Of a DNA stretch of 33,851 nt, positions 25,305 to 33,523 are shown one piece after another. Origin of the DNA: JAHJRJ01 sp037443685 (GTDB lineage Bacteria > Bacteroidota > Ignavibacteria > UBA10030 > BY39); NCBI GenBank assembly GCA_037443685.1, contig JBBINX010000012.1, positions 1 to 33,851 on the forward strand, written 5' to 3'. Position numbers and translations under genes: made by a program. The notes below the pieces were generated by a model that was not told where the DNA came from, ran no database searches, and saw only the letters and a program-made list of their open reading frames with translations. The first letter of the stretch is position 1; every line of letters starts with the position of its first letter.

Positions 25305-25324
25305 TGTAATTTAATTTGTTTGGT

Positions 25325-25843
25325 TTACTTTTTACTGCTCTTGTTCTTACAATTAAAGCACATTTGAGCGTGAGGCACAGCTTCGAGTCGCTCCTTTTCT
25401 ATGAGTTTTCCGCAAACCAAGCAGGATCCGTATTCACCCTTTTCAATCCGATCAAGAGCATCATCTAAGTAGTTTAAGAATTTGCCTTCGCGCGATGCAA
25501 GCAAGAAAGTTTTTTCCCGTTCCATGGCATCGGTGCCTTGTTCCATGTGGAGTGAGTAAGAGGGGCTTTCGCTTATATATTCACCGGTCGCTACATCCAT
25601 TATTGTGTTGCGCAATGTTTCAAGCTCTTCTAAAATTTCCTTACGCTTATCAAGAATTATCTGTTTGAAATAAGCTAAATCTGCGCCCTTGTACCCTTTA
25701 AACGTTCCTTTTACTTTGGTTTCGGGAACGATCTTTTCACGTGTTTTTGTCGTAACCTTAACCGGTTTTATTTTTTTTATCGCAGGTTTCGCTTTAGTTA
25801 ATGAAACCTTGCTTTTTTGTTTCATTTTTTTAGTTTTTGCCAT
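25325..25843 (-). CDS. TraR/DksA-family zinc-finger protein
   Basis: 172 residues from the chosen ATG; an in-frame GTG three codons upstream (25852) is less likely because GGAG is spaced 8 bases before the ATG. The first 50 or so residues are very rich in Lys and low in complexity. The coiled-coil region (GADLAYFKQIILDKRKEILEELETL, key part LDKRKEILEELE) is followed by GTDAMEREKTFLLASREG. The C4 zinc finger CLVC...CFNC comes last. DksA-type proteins bind the RNA polymerase secondary channel and act with ppGpp. The gene sits between ileS and lspA, an order seen in many Bacteroidota/Chlorobi genomes. Confidence 0.87.
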   Translation of the reverse strand: MAKTKKMKQKSKVSLTKAKPAIKKIKPVKVTTKTREKIVPETKVKGTFKGYKGADLAYFKQIILDKRKEILEELETLRNTIMDVATGEYISESPSYSLHMEQGTDAMEREKTFLLASREGKFLNYLDDALDRIEKGEYGSCLVCGKLIEKERLEAVPHAQMCFNCKNKSSKK

Positions 25844-25874
25844 ACTGTTCACTCCATTGTTAATAACAATATAA

Positions 25875-28800
25875 TTAAAATATTCGTTTAATACCTATTC
25901 GGCAGTTTTCTCCGTTGATATCCCAATCAGAACTGAAATCAGATTCCTGCATCTTATTCGTCAGAAATGAAGCCAGTGTTTCTGAAGTAATGTATGATTT
26001 TTGATTTGTTACTGCTTTATTAAGACGTTCATCGCAAGAATAAAAAATGAGAATTCTGTCTGAAACTTCAAAACCTGCATCTTTGCGCATGTTTTGAACA
26101 CGGTTTACAAATTCGCGCGCAAAACCTTCGTCTATCAATTCTTCTGTAAGCTCGGTATCTAGTGCAACTGTTAATTCGTTATCATTCTCGACCAACCAAC
26201 CTTTAATATCTTCATGAATAATTTCAACATCGTCAGTTGTGATAGTATGTGATTCGCTGTTGATATTCAATACAAATTTATTTTCTCTTTCCAACAATTT
26301 GATGGATGTTGTATCCATTCCTTTTATCGTATTAGCAATTGCTTGAACGGATTTTCCGAACTTCGGTCCAATCGACTTGAAATTAGGCTTCAACCGTTTG
26401 TGCACAATCTCGGAGTCATCGCTCACGTACTCAATCGTCTTAACGTTTATCTCGTCAAGAATTACGTCCCTCATAATATCTATTTCGATTTTATTTTTTT
26501 CGTCTGTGATAGGCAGGATAATACGTCTGAGGGGTTGACGTACTTTTAGATTCGATTTGTTACGGATTGCACGAACCAGATATACAATCCTTTGCGCTTT
26601 CGACATTCGAGCCTCTAAATCGGTATCTATTGAATTTTTATCGACCGCAGGAAGCAAAGAAAGATGAACCGACAAATTATCTTCACGTTTTGTCACTGCA
26701 TTCAGGTTTCTGAATATTTCTTCGGATAAGAAGGGCGCAATGGGCGCTGTTAATTTTGAAATTGTATTAAGACAGTCATACAATGTTTGATAAGCCGCTG
26801 TTTTATCTTTACCGATTTCACTTTTCCAAAAACGTCTGCGATTACGGCGGACGTACCAGTTTGAAAGCTGATCGATTGTGAAATCGCTAACGAGCCGTGC
26901 AGCTTTTGTTACGTCGTATTCATCCATAGCTTGCAGATATTTTTCGACAAGAGAATTGAGCGATGAAATTATCCATCTATCAATCTCTGGCTTTTCTGCT
27001 AAAGGAATCTCTGGTTCAGAAAAAGTGAACTTATCGATATTAGCATAAAGAGCAAAAAATGAATATACATTTAGAAGCGTCCCGAAAAATTTACGTTGTA
27101 CTTCAGCCATACCTTCTTCGTCGAAAAGCGTTGGCTTCCACGGCGGACTTGCAGTAACGAGATACCAGCGAGTCGTATCAGCGCCGTATTTCTCGAGAAC
27201 CATAAACGGGTCAGCCGTGTTGCCCTTCGACTTAGACATCTTTTGTCCTTCTTTATCGAGGATTAATTCGTTGACGAGTATGTTTTTAAAAGCCGGTTTA
27301 TCGAATAAAAATGTGCTGATCGAATGTAACGAATAAAACCATCCTCTTGTTTGGTCGATTCCTTCACAAATAAAATCAGCAGGGTGTTGCTTTTCGAAAA
27401 TATTTTTATTTTCAAATGGATAATGCCACTGCGCAAACTGCATCGCGCCCGAATCAAACCATACGTCAATCAACTCTGGAGTACGCAGCATTTGTTTGCC
27501 GCATTTATCGCAGGTAAATACAATCGAATCTACGAACGGTTTATGCAGATCGACTTTTGTTTTATCTACCGGTGAAGTCGAGCCGTCGGCAGCAAGTATT
27601 TTCCCTTCAGTCAGCTCTTCGATACTACCGGCACATTTTTGATTGCCGCATTTGCAAACCCAAATCGGGAGTGGAGTTCCCCAGAACCTATCGCGCGATA
27701 AAGCCCAGTCTTTATTATCTTCTAACCAGTTTCCAAATCTGCCTTCGCCTACTTCAGGCGGAACCCAATTAATAGTTTTATTAAGCTCCATCATCCGTGG
27801 GGAGTATTTCGTTGTACTGATGTACCAAGATTCACGTGCATAATATAATAGGGGAGTACCGCAGCGCCAACAATGAGGATAACTGTGCGTAATTGTTTCT
27901 TTCTTATATAGGATTTTACGGGATTTCAAATTCTGAATAATTTCAGCGTCGGCATCTTTCACAAATATGCCAGCAAAATCTGTGATTTCGGCATGAAATT
28001 CGCCACTTTTGTCTACGGGATGTATAGTTGGCAAGCCAAATTTTCTTCCAATCTGATAATCATCTTCACCGTAAGCTGGCGCCATATGGACAATTCCCGT
28101 ACCGTCTTCTGTGGTTACGAAGTTATCAGTAACTACATAAAAAGCTTTTTCTTTTACAGGGATATAGCTGAACAAAGGTTCGTACTCTTTTCCCTGAAGA
28201 CTTTTCCCGTCGAAACTGTCTATGACAACAAATTCATCATCCAGTACGGAAACACGGGCTTTAGCTAAAATTAATTTTATGCCTTTATTCTCGACCTTCA
28301 CATATTCTACATCTGGATTGACAGCAATTGCCACGTTAGAAATTAACGTCCAGGGCGTAGTCGTCCATACTAAGAAAAATGTATTCTCTTCACCTCTTAC
28401 TTTCAAATTCACATAAACGCTCGGGTCTTTTACGTCCTCGTAACCGAGTGAAACTTCATGTGAAGAAAGCGGAGTTTCGCAGCGTGGGCAGTATGGCTGA
28501 ATTTTATATCCCTTGTAAATCATCTCCTTATTGAAATATTCTTTCAACGCCCACCAAATTGATTCGATGTAATTATTTTCGAAAGTGATATAAGGGTTGG
28601 TTAAGTTGACCCAGTATCCCATCCGCTCAGTCATTTGTTCCCACTCGGCTTTATATTTCCAAACAGATTTTTTACATTCTGCATTAAACCGGGTAACGCC
28701 GTATTTTACAATCTCGTCTTTATGTTTGAAGCCCAGCATTTTTTCAACTTCTATTTCAACAGGAAGTCCGTGTGTGTCCCAGCCCGCTTTTCGATGTACT

Positions 28801-29033
28801 TGAAAACCGCGCATCGTTTTATATCTGCAAACTAAATCTTTGAGCGTTCGGCTCATCACGTGATGAATTCCGGGTCTGCCGTTTGCGGTAGGCGGACCTT
28901 CAAAGAAAGTAAATCCCTTCCCGCCTTCGCGTGATAAAACACTCTTCTCGAAAATTTTATTCTCTCTCCAGAACTTTAGTATCTCAAGCTCAAGGTTCGA
29001 ATAGTTAATTTTATCTGTAAGTTCTTTGAACAT
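25875..29033 (-). CDS. ileS: Isoleucyl-tRNA synthetase, type 2 (eukaryote-like) class
   Basis: 1052 residues. The HIGH-type motif appears as PGIHHV (54-59), the form typical of Bacteroidota/Chlorobi, and KMSKS lies at 598-602 (GQKMSKSKGN). The zinc-binding CPRCETPLSSHEV (182-194), the CP1 editing domain between them and RKAGWDTHGLPVE (81-93) fit the type 2 class, whose members are usually insensitive to mupirocin. It attaches isoleucine to tRNA-Ile and proofreads valine. It begins 2 bases after the punA stop. Confidence 0.97.
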   Translation of the reverse strand: MFKELTDKINYSNLELEILKFWRENKIFEKSVLSREGGKGFTFFEGPPTANGRPGIHHVMSRTLKDLVCRYKTMRGFQVHRKAGWDTHGLPVEIEVEKMLGFKHKDEIVKYGVTRFNAECKKSVWKYKAEWEQMTERMGYWVNLTNPYITFENNYIESIWWALKEYFNKEMIYKGYKIQPYCPRCETPLSSHEVSLGYEDVKDPSVYVNLKVRGEENTFFLVWTTTPWTLISNVAIAVNPDVEYVKVENKGIKLILAKARVSVLDDEFVVIDSFDGKSLQGKEYEPLFSYIPVKEKAFYVVTDNFVTTEDGTGIVHMAPAYGEDDYQIGRKFGLPTIHPVDKSGEFHAEITDFAGIFVKDADAEIIQNLKSRKILYKKETITHSYPHCWRCGTPLLYYARESWYISTTKYSPRMMELNKTINWVPPEVGEGRFGNWLEDNKDWALSRDRFWGTPLPIWVCKCGNQKCAGSIEELTEGKILAADGSTSPVDKTKVDLHKPFVDSIVFTCDKCGKQMLRTPELIDVWFDSGAMQFAQWHYPFENKNIFEKQHPADFICEGIDQTRGWFYSLHSISTFLFDKPAFKNILVNELILDKEGQKMSKSKGNTADPFMVLEKYGADTTRWYLVTASPPWKPTLFDEEGMAEVQRKFFGTLLNVYSFFALYANIDKFTFSEPEIPLAEKPEIDRWIISSLNSLVEKYLQAMDEYDVTKAARLVSDFTIDQLSNWYVRRNRRRFWKSEIGKDKTAAYQTLYDCLNTISKLTAPIAPFLSEEIFRNLNAVTKREDNLSVHLSLLPAVDKNSIDTDLEARMSKAQRIVYLVRAIRNKSNLKVRQPLRRIILPITDEKNKIEIDIMRDVILDEINVKTIEYVSDDSEIVHKRLKPNFKSIGPKFGKSVQAIANTIKGMDTTSIKLLERENKFVLNINSESHTITTDDVEIIHEDIKGWLVENDNELTVALDTELTEELIDEGFAREFVNRVQNMRKDAGFEVSDRILIFYSCDERLNKAVTNQKSYITSETLASFLTNKMQESDFSSDWDINGENCRIGIKRIF

Positions 29034-29035
29034 CT

Positions 29036-29854
29036 TTATATCTTCTTAACCACTTCTTTTGTTATGCTCGTCAATTTCGGCTCAGCTTTATTTGCGACTG
29101 CAATTATTTCTTCGACTGATGCTGGCTTAAGCGAATCGGGGAAACATTCATCAGTTATAATAGAGAAACCTAAAACTTTTAAACCCATGTGATTTGCGAC
29201 TATATTTTCAGGGACGGTTGACATCCCTACAGCATCGGCACCGATGAACCGCAGAAAGCGATACTCAGCTTTTGTTTCTAAATTTGGTCCTTGCACCGCC
29301 ACAAATATACCACGTTGAACTTTGATCTTTAAATTCAGTGCTGTCTGCTCGGCAAACCCGACAAGTTCTTTGCTGTAAGGTTCAGACATATCGGGGAATC
29401 GTGGGCCAAATGAATTGTCGTTCTTCCCTATTAGTGGATTGTCGCCTTGTAAATTAATATGGTCTGTGATAATCATAATATCGCCGCGTTTGAAATGTGG
29501 ATTCATTCCGCCGGCAGCGTTAGAGATTAGCAGATTTTTTACACCCAAAAATTTCATAACCCTAACGGGAAATGTAATCTGCTGCATTGTATAACCCTCG
29601 TAGTAATGAAAACGTCCTTGCATAGCTACTATGTTCTTACCCGATAATTTTCCGAAAATTAATTTACCGTGATGCGATTCTACAGTTGATATAGGAAAAT
29701 GGGGAATATCCTGGTATTCTATCACCACTTTTTGTGTAATCTCTTTAGCCAGAGCTCCTAACCCTGTGCCTAATATTATTCCAATGGTCGGACGCATCTT
29801 TGTATGGCTTCGAATATATTGCACCGATTCTTGTATTTGTTGCATTAGTTCCAT
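29036..29854 (-). CDS. punA: Purine nucleoside phosphorylase
   Basis: 272 residues, the length of trimeric PNP-I enzymes. Motifs: phosphate loop GTGLG (29-33), VESHHGKL, MQGRFHYYEGY, SNAAGGMN, and GPNLETKAEYRF with the base-binding Glu. It cleaves inosine/guanosine with phosphate to purine and ribose-1-phosphate (purine salvage). Closely packed between divIVA (12 bases) and ileS (2 bases). Confidence 0.95.
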   Translation of the reverse strand: MELMQQIQESVQYIRSHTKMRPTIGIILGTGLGALAKEITQKVVIEYQDIPHFPISTVESHHGKLIFGKLSGKNIVAMQGRFHYYEGYTMQQITFPVRVMKFLGVKNLLISNAAGGMNPHFKRGDIMIITDHINLQGDNPLIGKNDNSFGPRFPDMSEPYSKELVGFAEQTALNLKIKVQRGIFVAVQGPNLETKAEYRFLRFIGADAVGMSTVPENIVANHMGLKVLGFSIITDECFPDSLKPASVEEIIAVANKAEPKLTSITKEVVKKI

Positions 29855-29866
29855 ATTGATTTTTCT

Positions 29867-30406
29867 TTATTTTTCGTTTATGCTTCTTGCGATATCGTCG
29901 TATTCAGTTTCTTCTTTCGATGGACTATGGTCTTTTTCGTCAGTGTTATAAATCTCTTCGTCAATTTCTAAAGCACGTAACAATTCAAGCTCAGAGTTCA
30001 ATAGCAGCTTTAGCCGGCTTATCATTGTATTTTTTTTTGCTTTTAGAATTGAAATCTCTTCCTTCAATCGCGTATTATCTGTGCGCGCTTTGTCGAGTAT
30101 CTGCGTTGCCTTCAAATCGGCAGCTTGAATAATTAACTGTCCTTCGCGTTTTGCGTTTTCAACCGACTTTGTACTCACATCCTGTGCTTGCATCAAAGTT
30201 GCATGCAAAGTTACTTCCATCGACTTATAGTCTTGAAGCTGAGTTTGGAGTTCAGTTAATTTTGTTTGTAATTCCTTATTTGCTGTCGTAAGATTTTCCA
30301 TCTCTTCAGCTATCATATCTAAAAAAGTGTTGACTTCAACATCATCGTAACCGCGGAAAATTTTTTTGAATTGCTGTTTCTTAATATCCAAAGCTGTAAG
30401 TTTCAT
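29867..30406 (-). CDS. divIVA: DivIVA-domain protein
   Basis: 179 residues. The first 35 residues match the DivIVA/GpsB membrane-binding start (TALDIKKQQFKKIFRGYDD followed by EVNTFLD). After that comes a long coiled coil rich in Glu, Lys and Thr, with LIIQAADLKATQILDKA typical of the second coil. DivIVA proteins bind negatively curved membrane and place division or growth machinery. GGAG at 8 bases supports the ATG. The order yggS-divIVA-(punA)-ileS is similar to the Gram-positive yggS/sepF/divIVA/ileS group. Confidence 0.9.
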   Translation of the reverse strand: MKLTALDIKKQQFKKIFRGYDDVEVNTFLDMIAEEMENLTTANKELQTKLTELQTQLQDYKSMEVTLHATLMQAQDVSTKSVENAKREGQLIIQAADLKATQILDKARTDNTRLKEEISILKAKKNTMISRLKLLLNSELELLRALEIDEEIYNTDEKDHSPSKEETEYDDIARSINEK

Positions 30407-30426
30407 AAAACTATCTCCAAATGTGA

Positions 30427-31113
30427 TTAATTTGTATACTGTCGCGGACCGAATATTACGGTACCCAACCTTATTATCGTAGCACCTTCTTCAATCGCTA
30501 CTTCAAAATCATTCGACATTCCCATCGAAAGATGTTTTAATATGATGCCGTCTTGTTCGATAAGTTCCTTTACTTCTTTTAACATTTTAAAATCTTTTCT
30601 GGATTCTTCAGGGTCGTCAGAAAATTTTCCAATAGTCATCAAACCAGCAAGATTGATATTCGGACGTATCAATATTTCTTTCGTCAGATTCAAAGCTTTG
30701 TCAGGCTTGATACCGAACTTCGAGGTCTCATCTGACGTATTTACTTCGATTAAAATATTTTGAGTTTTACCGATTTTTAAGCAAAAATCCGATATTTCAA
30801 CTGCTAATTTTAATGAATCTACAGAATGTATCAAATCGACATTACTAGCTACATACTTCACTTTATTAGTTTGCAAGTGTCCGATAAAATGCCATCGTAA
30901 GTTATCGTGGTGAATTTCTTCTTTTTTCTTTAAGAACTCTTGAACATAATTTTCGCCTAAATCTAAAATACCAGCACTGACAACTTCGCTTGCCAGTTGA
31001 CTGCTGAACATTTTCGTTACCGCTACAATTTTAATGTCATCAGCACGACGCTTGATGCGCTCACACGTTGACTGAATGCGGTGGCGAATATTTTTAACGT
31101 TCTCGCTTACCAT
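30427..31113 (-). CDS. yggS: YggS/PLPBP-family pyridoxal-phosphate-binding protein
   Basis: 228 residues from the chosen ATG at 31113. The frame extends upstream to a TTG at 31161, but that would place the start inside the -35 of the promoter at 31133-31161, and homologues begin near MVSENV. Lys34 in IVAVTKMF binds the cofactor. LGENYVQEF, WHFIGHLQTNK, IHSVDS, IEVNTSDETSKFG, LSMGMSNDFEVAI and IRLGTVIFG are all present. The family buffers free PLP and lacks enzymatic activity. AAGG lies 5 bases upstream. Confidence 0.93.
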   Translation of the reverse strand: MVSENVKNIRHRIQSTCERIKRRADDIKIVAVTKMFSSQLASEVVSAGILDLGENYVQEFLKKKEEIHHDNLRWHFIGHLQTNKVKYVASNVDLIHSVDSLKLAVEISDFCLKIGKTQNILIEVNTSDETSKFGIKPDKALNLTKEILIRPNINLAGLMTIGKFSDDPEESRKDFKMLKEVKELIEQDGIILKHLSMGMSNDFEVAIEEGATIIRLGTVIFGPRQYTN

Positions 31114-31132
31114 TTGCCTTAAATCAATGCTT

Positions 31133-31161
31133 AATATAATCCATTTTGAAGATAAAACCAA
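31133..31161 (-). promoter_or_regulatory. Sigma-70-like promoter for the yggS-to-rluD operon
   Basis: On the minus strand, TTGGTT (31161-31156), 17 bases, then TATATT (31138-31133). The predicted start near 31126 leaves a leader of about 13 bases before the ATG at 31113. It supports that start over the upstream TTG. Confidence 0.5.
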
Positions 31162-31201
31162 AATAAGAAATTATTAGTTTGTTTAAAAATTTGAAAAAAA
31201 C

Positions 31202-31231
31202 TTGACATCTTTTAAACAATTTTTATATATT
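31202..31231 (+). promoter_or_regulatory. Sigma-70 promoter for the TPR-larE pair
   Basis: Consensus TTGACA (31202-31207), 18 bases, TATATT (31226-31231). It is divergent from the yggS promoter, with 40 bases between the -35 boxes. The expected start near 31239 gives a leader of about 18 bases. Confidence 0.65.
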
Positions 31232-31256
31232 GTATATGCAATAAGATGATAATTTT

Positions 31257-32684
31257 ATGAATACATATAATTTCGACGATATAGACGATAACGAAGAGCA
31301 AGAAAATAATAACCCTTTTAAAACAAATGGAGAAGAAAGTGTTGAACAGCTCTTCGACAAGCTAAAGAATACTCAAGGCACTAATAATGTCAATTTGTTA
31401 GAAAAGCTTGTAAATATATTCTACGAAGAAGGAAAATATGAAAAGTCGCTCCACTATATAAATTTCCTCATCGAACAAATACCGTACAGTTCGGAGTATT
31501 GGACTTTAAAAGGGATACTGCTTAATTATTTAGAACGTTACAAAGAGGCTGTTGAGTCATTCGACCGGGCATTGAGTTTGAACCCGCAGGATACCGAGAC
31601 GCTTATGAATAAATGTATTTCGTTAGAGAATATAAACAAGTTCGAAGAAGCAATTCAATGTTTTAATCAGATAATAGAAAACGATCCTGATAATGAAGAT
31701 GTTTTATTATCGAAGGCGTTAATGCTCGAAAAGATGGGCAACTATAACGGAGCACTAGAGGTTTTAAAAATTCTACAGACAATACAACCCGAAAATAAGT
31801 TACTCTGGTACGAATTAGGATACTGTTACGATCTGTTGAATAAGCCGCAAGATGCTCTCGATTGCTATAAAAAGCATCTCGAATACGATCCCTTCAATTA
31901 CAACGCCTGGTACAATTGTGGAATCATCTACAATAAGATGATGCTTTATTCTAAGGCGATGGAACAGTATGAGTTAGCACTTGCGATAAATGAAAAATTT
32001 GTGCCCGCCTGGTATAACAAGGGGAACACATTTGCGAATATGGGCAGACTTTATGATGCCATAGATTGCTATAAACAAACTATACGGCTCGACCCTAAAG
32101 ATACACCTTCGTGGCACAATATGGGGAATGCTTACCAAGAGCTAAAAGAGTTTGATTTAGCTATCAAGTGTTTTGCTCAATCTATTAAAAACGACCCGAC
32201 TCATTACGAATCTTATTTTGGCAGAGGACTCTGTTACGACCATCAGAAGAAATACAAAAAAGCACTTGACGATTATAACAAAGCGTTGGAAATTTATCAG
32301 GACGACTCCGACCTATGGTATGCAAAAGCAGATACGGCATACAATTTAGGAAAATGGCGTGATGCGCTTATAAGCTATAAAATGGCTGTTAGAGTAAATC
32401 CAAATAATCTTTACGCTATGTACGACCTTGCCGAAACTCTTCTCGAATACGGCTATATCAAACAATCGCTAAAAACTTATAATAGATGTATAGAACTAAA
32501 ACCCGATTGGGCTGACGCGTATTATGGTAAAGCTAAAGTTCTGTTTCTGCTGAAAAATAATTACGAAGCGATTGAAGCATTAAAAAAATCTTTTAAACTC
32601 GACGTAACTAAACGGAAATTATTTGATTTGGAATTTCCAGGTATTCGTTCGATAAAGGAATTTAAGCACTTGTTAGAAAAATGA
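31257..32684 (+). CDS. TPR protein made of 12 tandem 34-residue units
   Basis: 475 residues. A short acidic, Asp/Glu/Asn-rich start (1-44) is followed by 12 contiguous 34-residue tetratricopeptide units (45-452) with no gaps, each with the W/Y-G-Y-A-P pattern (for example AWYNKGNTFANMGR). A 23-residue cap ends in KHLLEK. No signal peptide or membrane helix, so a cytosolic scaffold that binds peptides is inferred. Its stop overlaps the larE start as ATGA. No good ribosome site is seen. Partner unknown; the link to larE is by context only. Confidence 0.93.
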   Translation: MNTYNFDDIDDNEEQENNNPFKTNGEESVEQLFDKLKNTQGTNNVNLLEKLVNIFYEEGKYEKSLHYINFLIEQIPYSSEYWTLKGILLNYLERYKEAVESFDRALSLNPQDTETLMNKCISLENINKFEEAIQCFNQIIENDPDNEDVLLSKALMLEKMGNYNGALEVLKILQTIQPENKLLWYELGYCYDLLNKPQDALDCYKKHLEYDPFNYNAWYNCGIIYNKMMLYSKAMEQYELALAINEKFVPAWYNKGNTFANMGRLYDAIDCYKQTIRLDPKDTPSWHNMGNAYQELKEFDLAIKCFAQSIKNDPTHYESYFGRGLCYDHQKKYKKALDDYNKALEIYQDDSDLWYAKADTAYNLGKWRDALISYKMAVRVNPNNLYAMYDLAETLLEYGYIKQSLKTYNRCIELKPDWADAYYGKAKVLFLLKNNYEAIEALKKSFKLDVTKRKLFDLEFPGIRSIKEFKHLLEK

Positions 32685-33523
32685 CGAACGATTTAAATTC
32701 AAAATACATACAACTTCAATTAATTTTACTCGAACTCGAAAGCGTTGTAGTCGGTTACTCAGGTGGTGTGGATAGCACGCTTCTTTTAAAAGTTGCAGTA
32801 GATACTTTGGGGGGCAAAGCTTTTGGAGTAATCGGAAAATCTGAGACTTACCCTTTGCGTGAGTATGAAGAAGCCGAGAGACTCGCAAAAAGTTTCGGTG
32901 CGAGATACGAAATCGTTCACACCGAAGAAACAGATAATATTAAATTCAGAGAAAATCCACCAGATAGGTGTTACTATTGTAAGACAGAGTTATTCAAGAA
33001 GTTAGCAGAGATTGCGCAAGCCCAAAACATCAAATGGGTGTGTGATGGGACAAATGTTGACGACTTGGAAGATTTCCGCCCTGGAATGAAAGCAATAAAA
33101 GAAAAGAATATCCGCTCTCCCCTGCTTGAAGCTGGATTTTCTAAACGGGATGTTCGAGAACTTTCGCAACACCTTAGCCTTCCTACATGGGATAAGCAAT
33201 CGTTTGCTTGTCTTTCATCACGCTTTCCGTATGGATTCGGTATTGAGAAAGATAGATTAAAAAAAATCGATGAAGCGGAAACGCTCCTTCGCGATAACAG
33301 CTTCAAATATTTTCGAGTCCGTCACCACGACATTAATACGGTGCGGATTGAAGTGGGGAAAAATGAAGTTGCAAGATTTTTTGATAACGGTTTACGGGAA
33401 TCGATCGTAAGCGAAATTAAAAAACTTGGATTTAAATACATAACTTTAGATTTAGAGGGATACCGAACGGGATCTATGAATGAAGTTTTAAGCGAATCCG
33501 AAAAACAAGCGCATAAGTTGTGA
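32681..33523 (+). CDS. larE: ATP-dependent sulfur transferase LarE
   Basis: 280 residues, normal for LarE. The PP-loop SGGVDS (27-32) activates the carboxylate of the nickel-pincer precursor as an AMP ester. Cys97 and Cys100 (CYYC) and Cys177 (FACLSSRFPYG) are present. Cys177 is at the position of the sacrificial Cys176 of the Lactobacillus plantarum enzyme. LarE adds sulfur when the nickel-pincer cofactor of lactate racemase-type (LarA) enzymes is made, together with LarB and LarC. Neither larA, larB nor larC is in the window. Overlaps the TPR gene by four bases. Confidence 0.92.
   Translation: MTNDLNSKYIQLQLILLELESVVVGYSGGVDSTLLLKVAVDTLGGKAFGVIGKSETYPLREYEEAERLAKSFGARYEIVHTEETDNIKFRENPPDRCYYCKTELFKKLAEIAQAQNIKWVCDGTNVDDLEDFRPGMKAIKEKNIRSPLLEAGFSKRDVRELSQHLSLPTWDKQSFACLSSRFPYGFGIEKDRLKKIDEAETLLRDNSFKYFRVRHHDINTVRIEVGKNEVARFFDNGLRESIVSEIKKLGFKYITLDLEGYRTGSMNEVLSESEKQAHKL

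Noticed and set aside
28850..28875. PGIHHV in place of the textbook HIGH motif of IleRS, considered as a defect.
   Set aside because: This form is usual for type 2 enzymes of Bacteroidota/Chlorobi.
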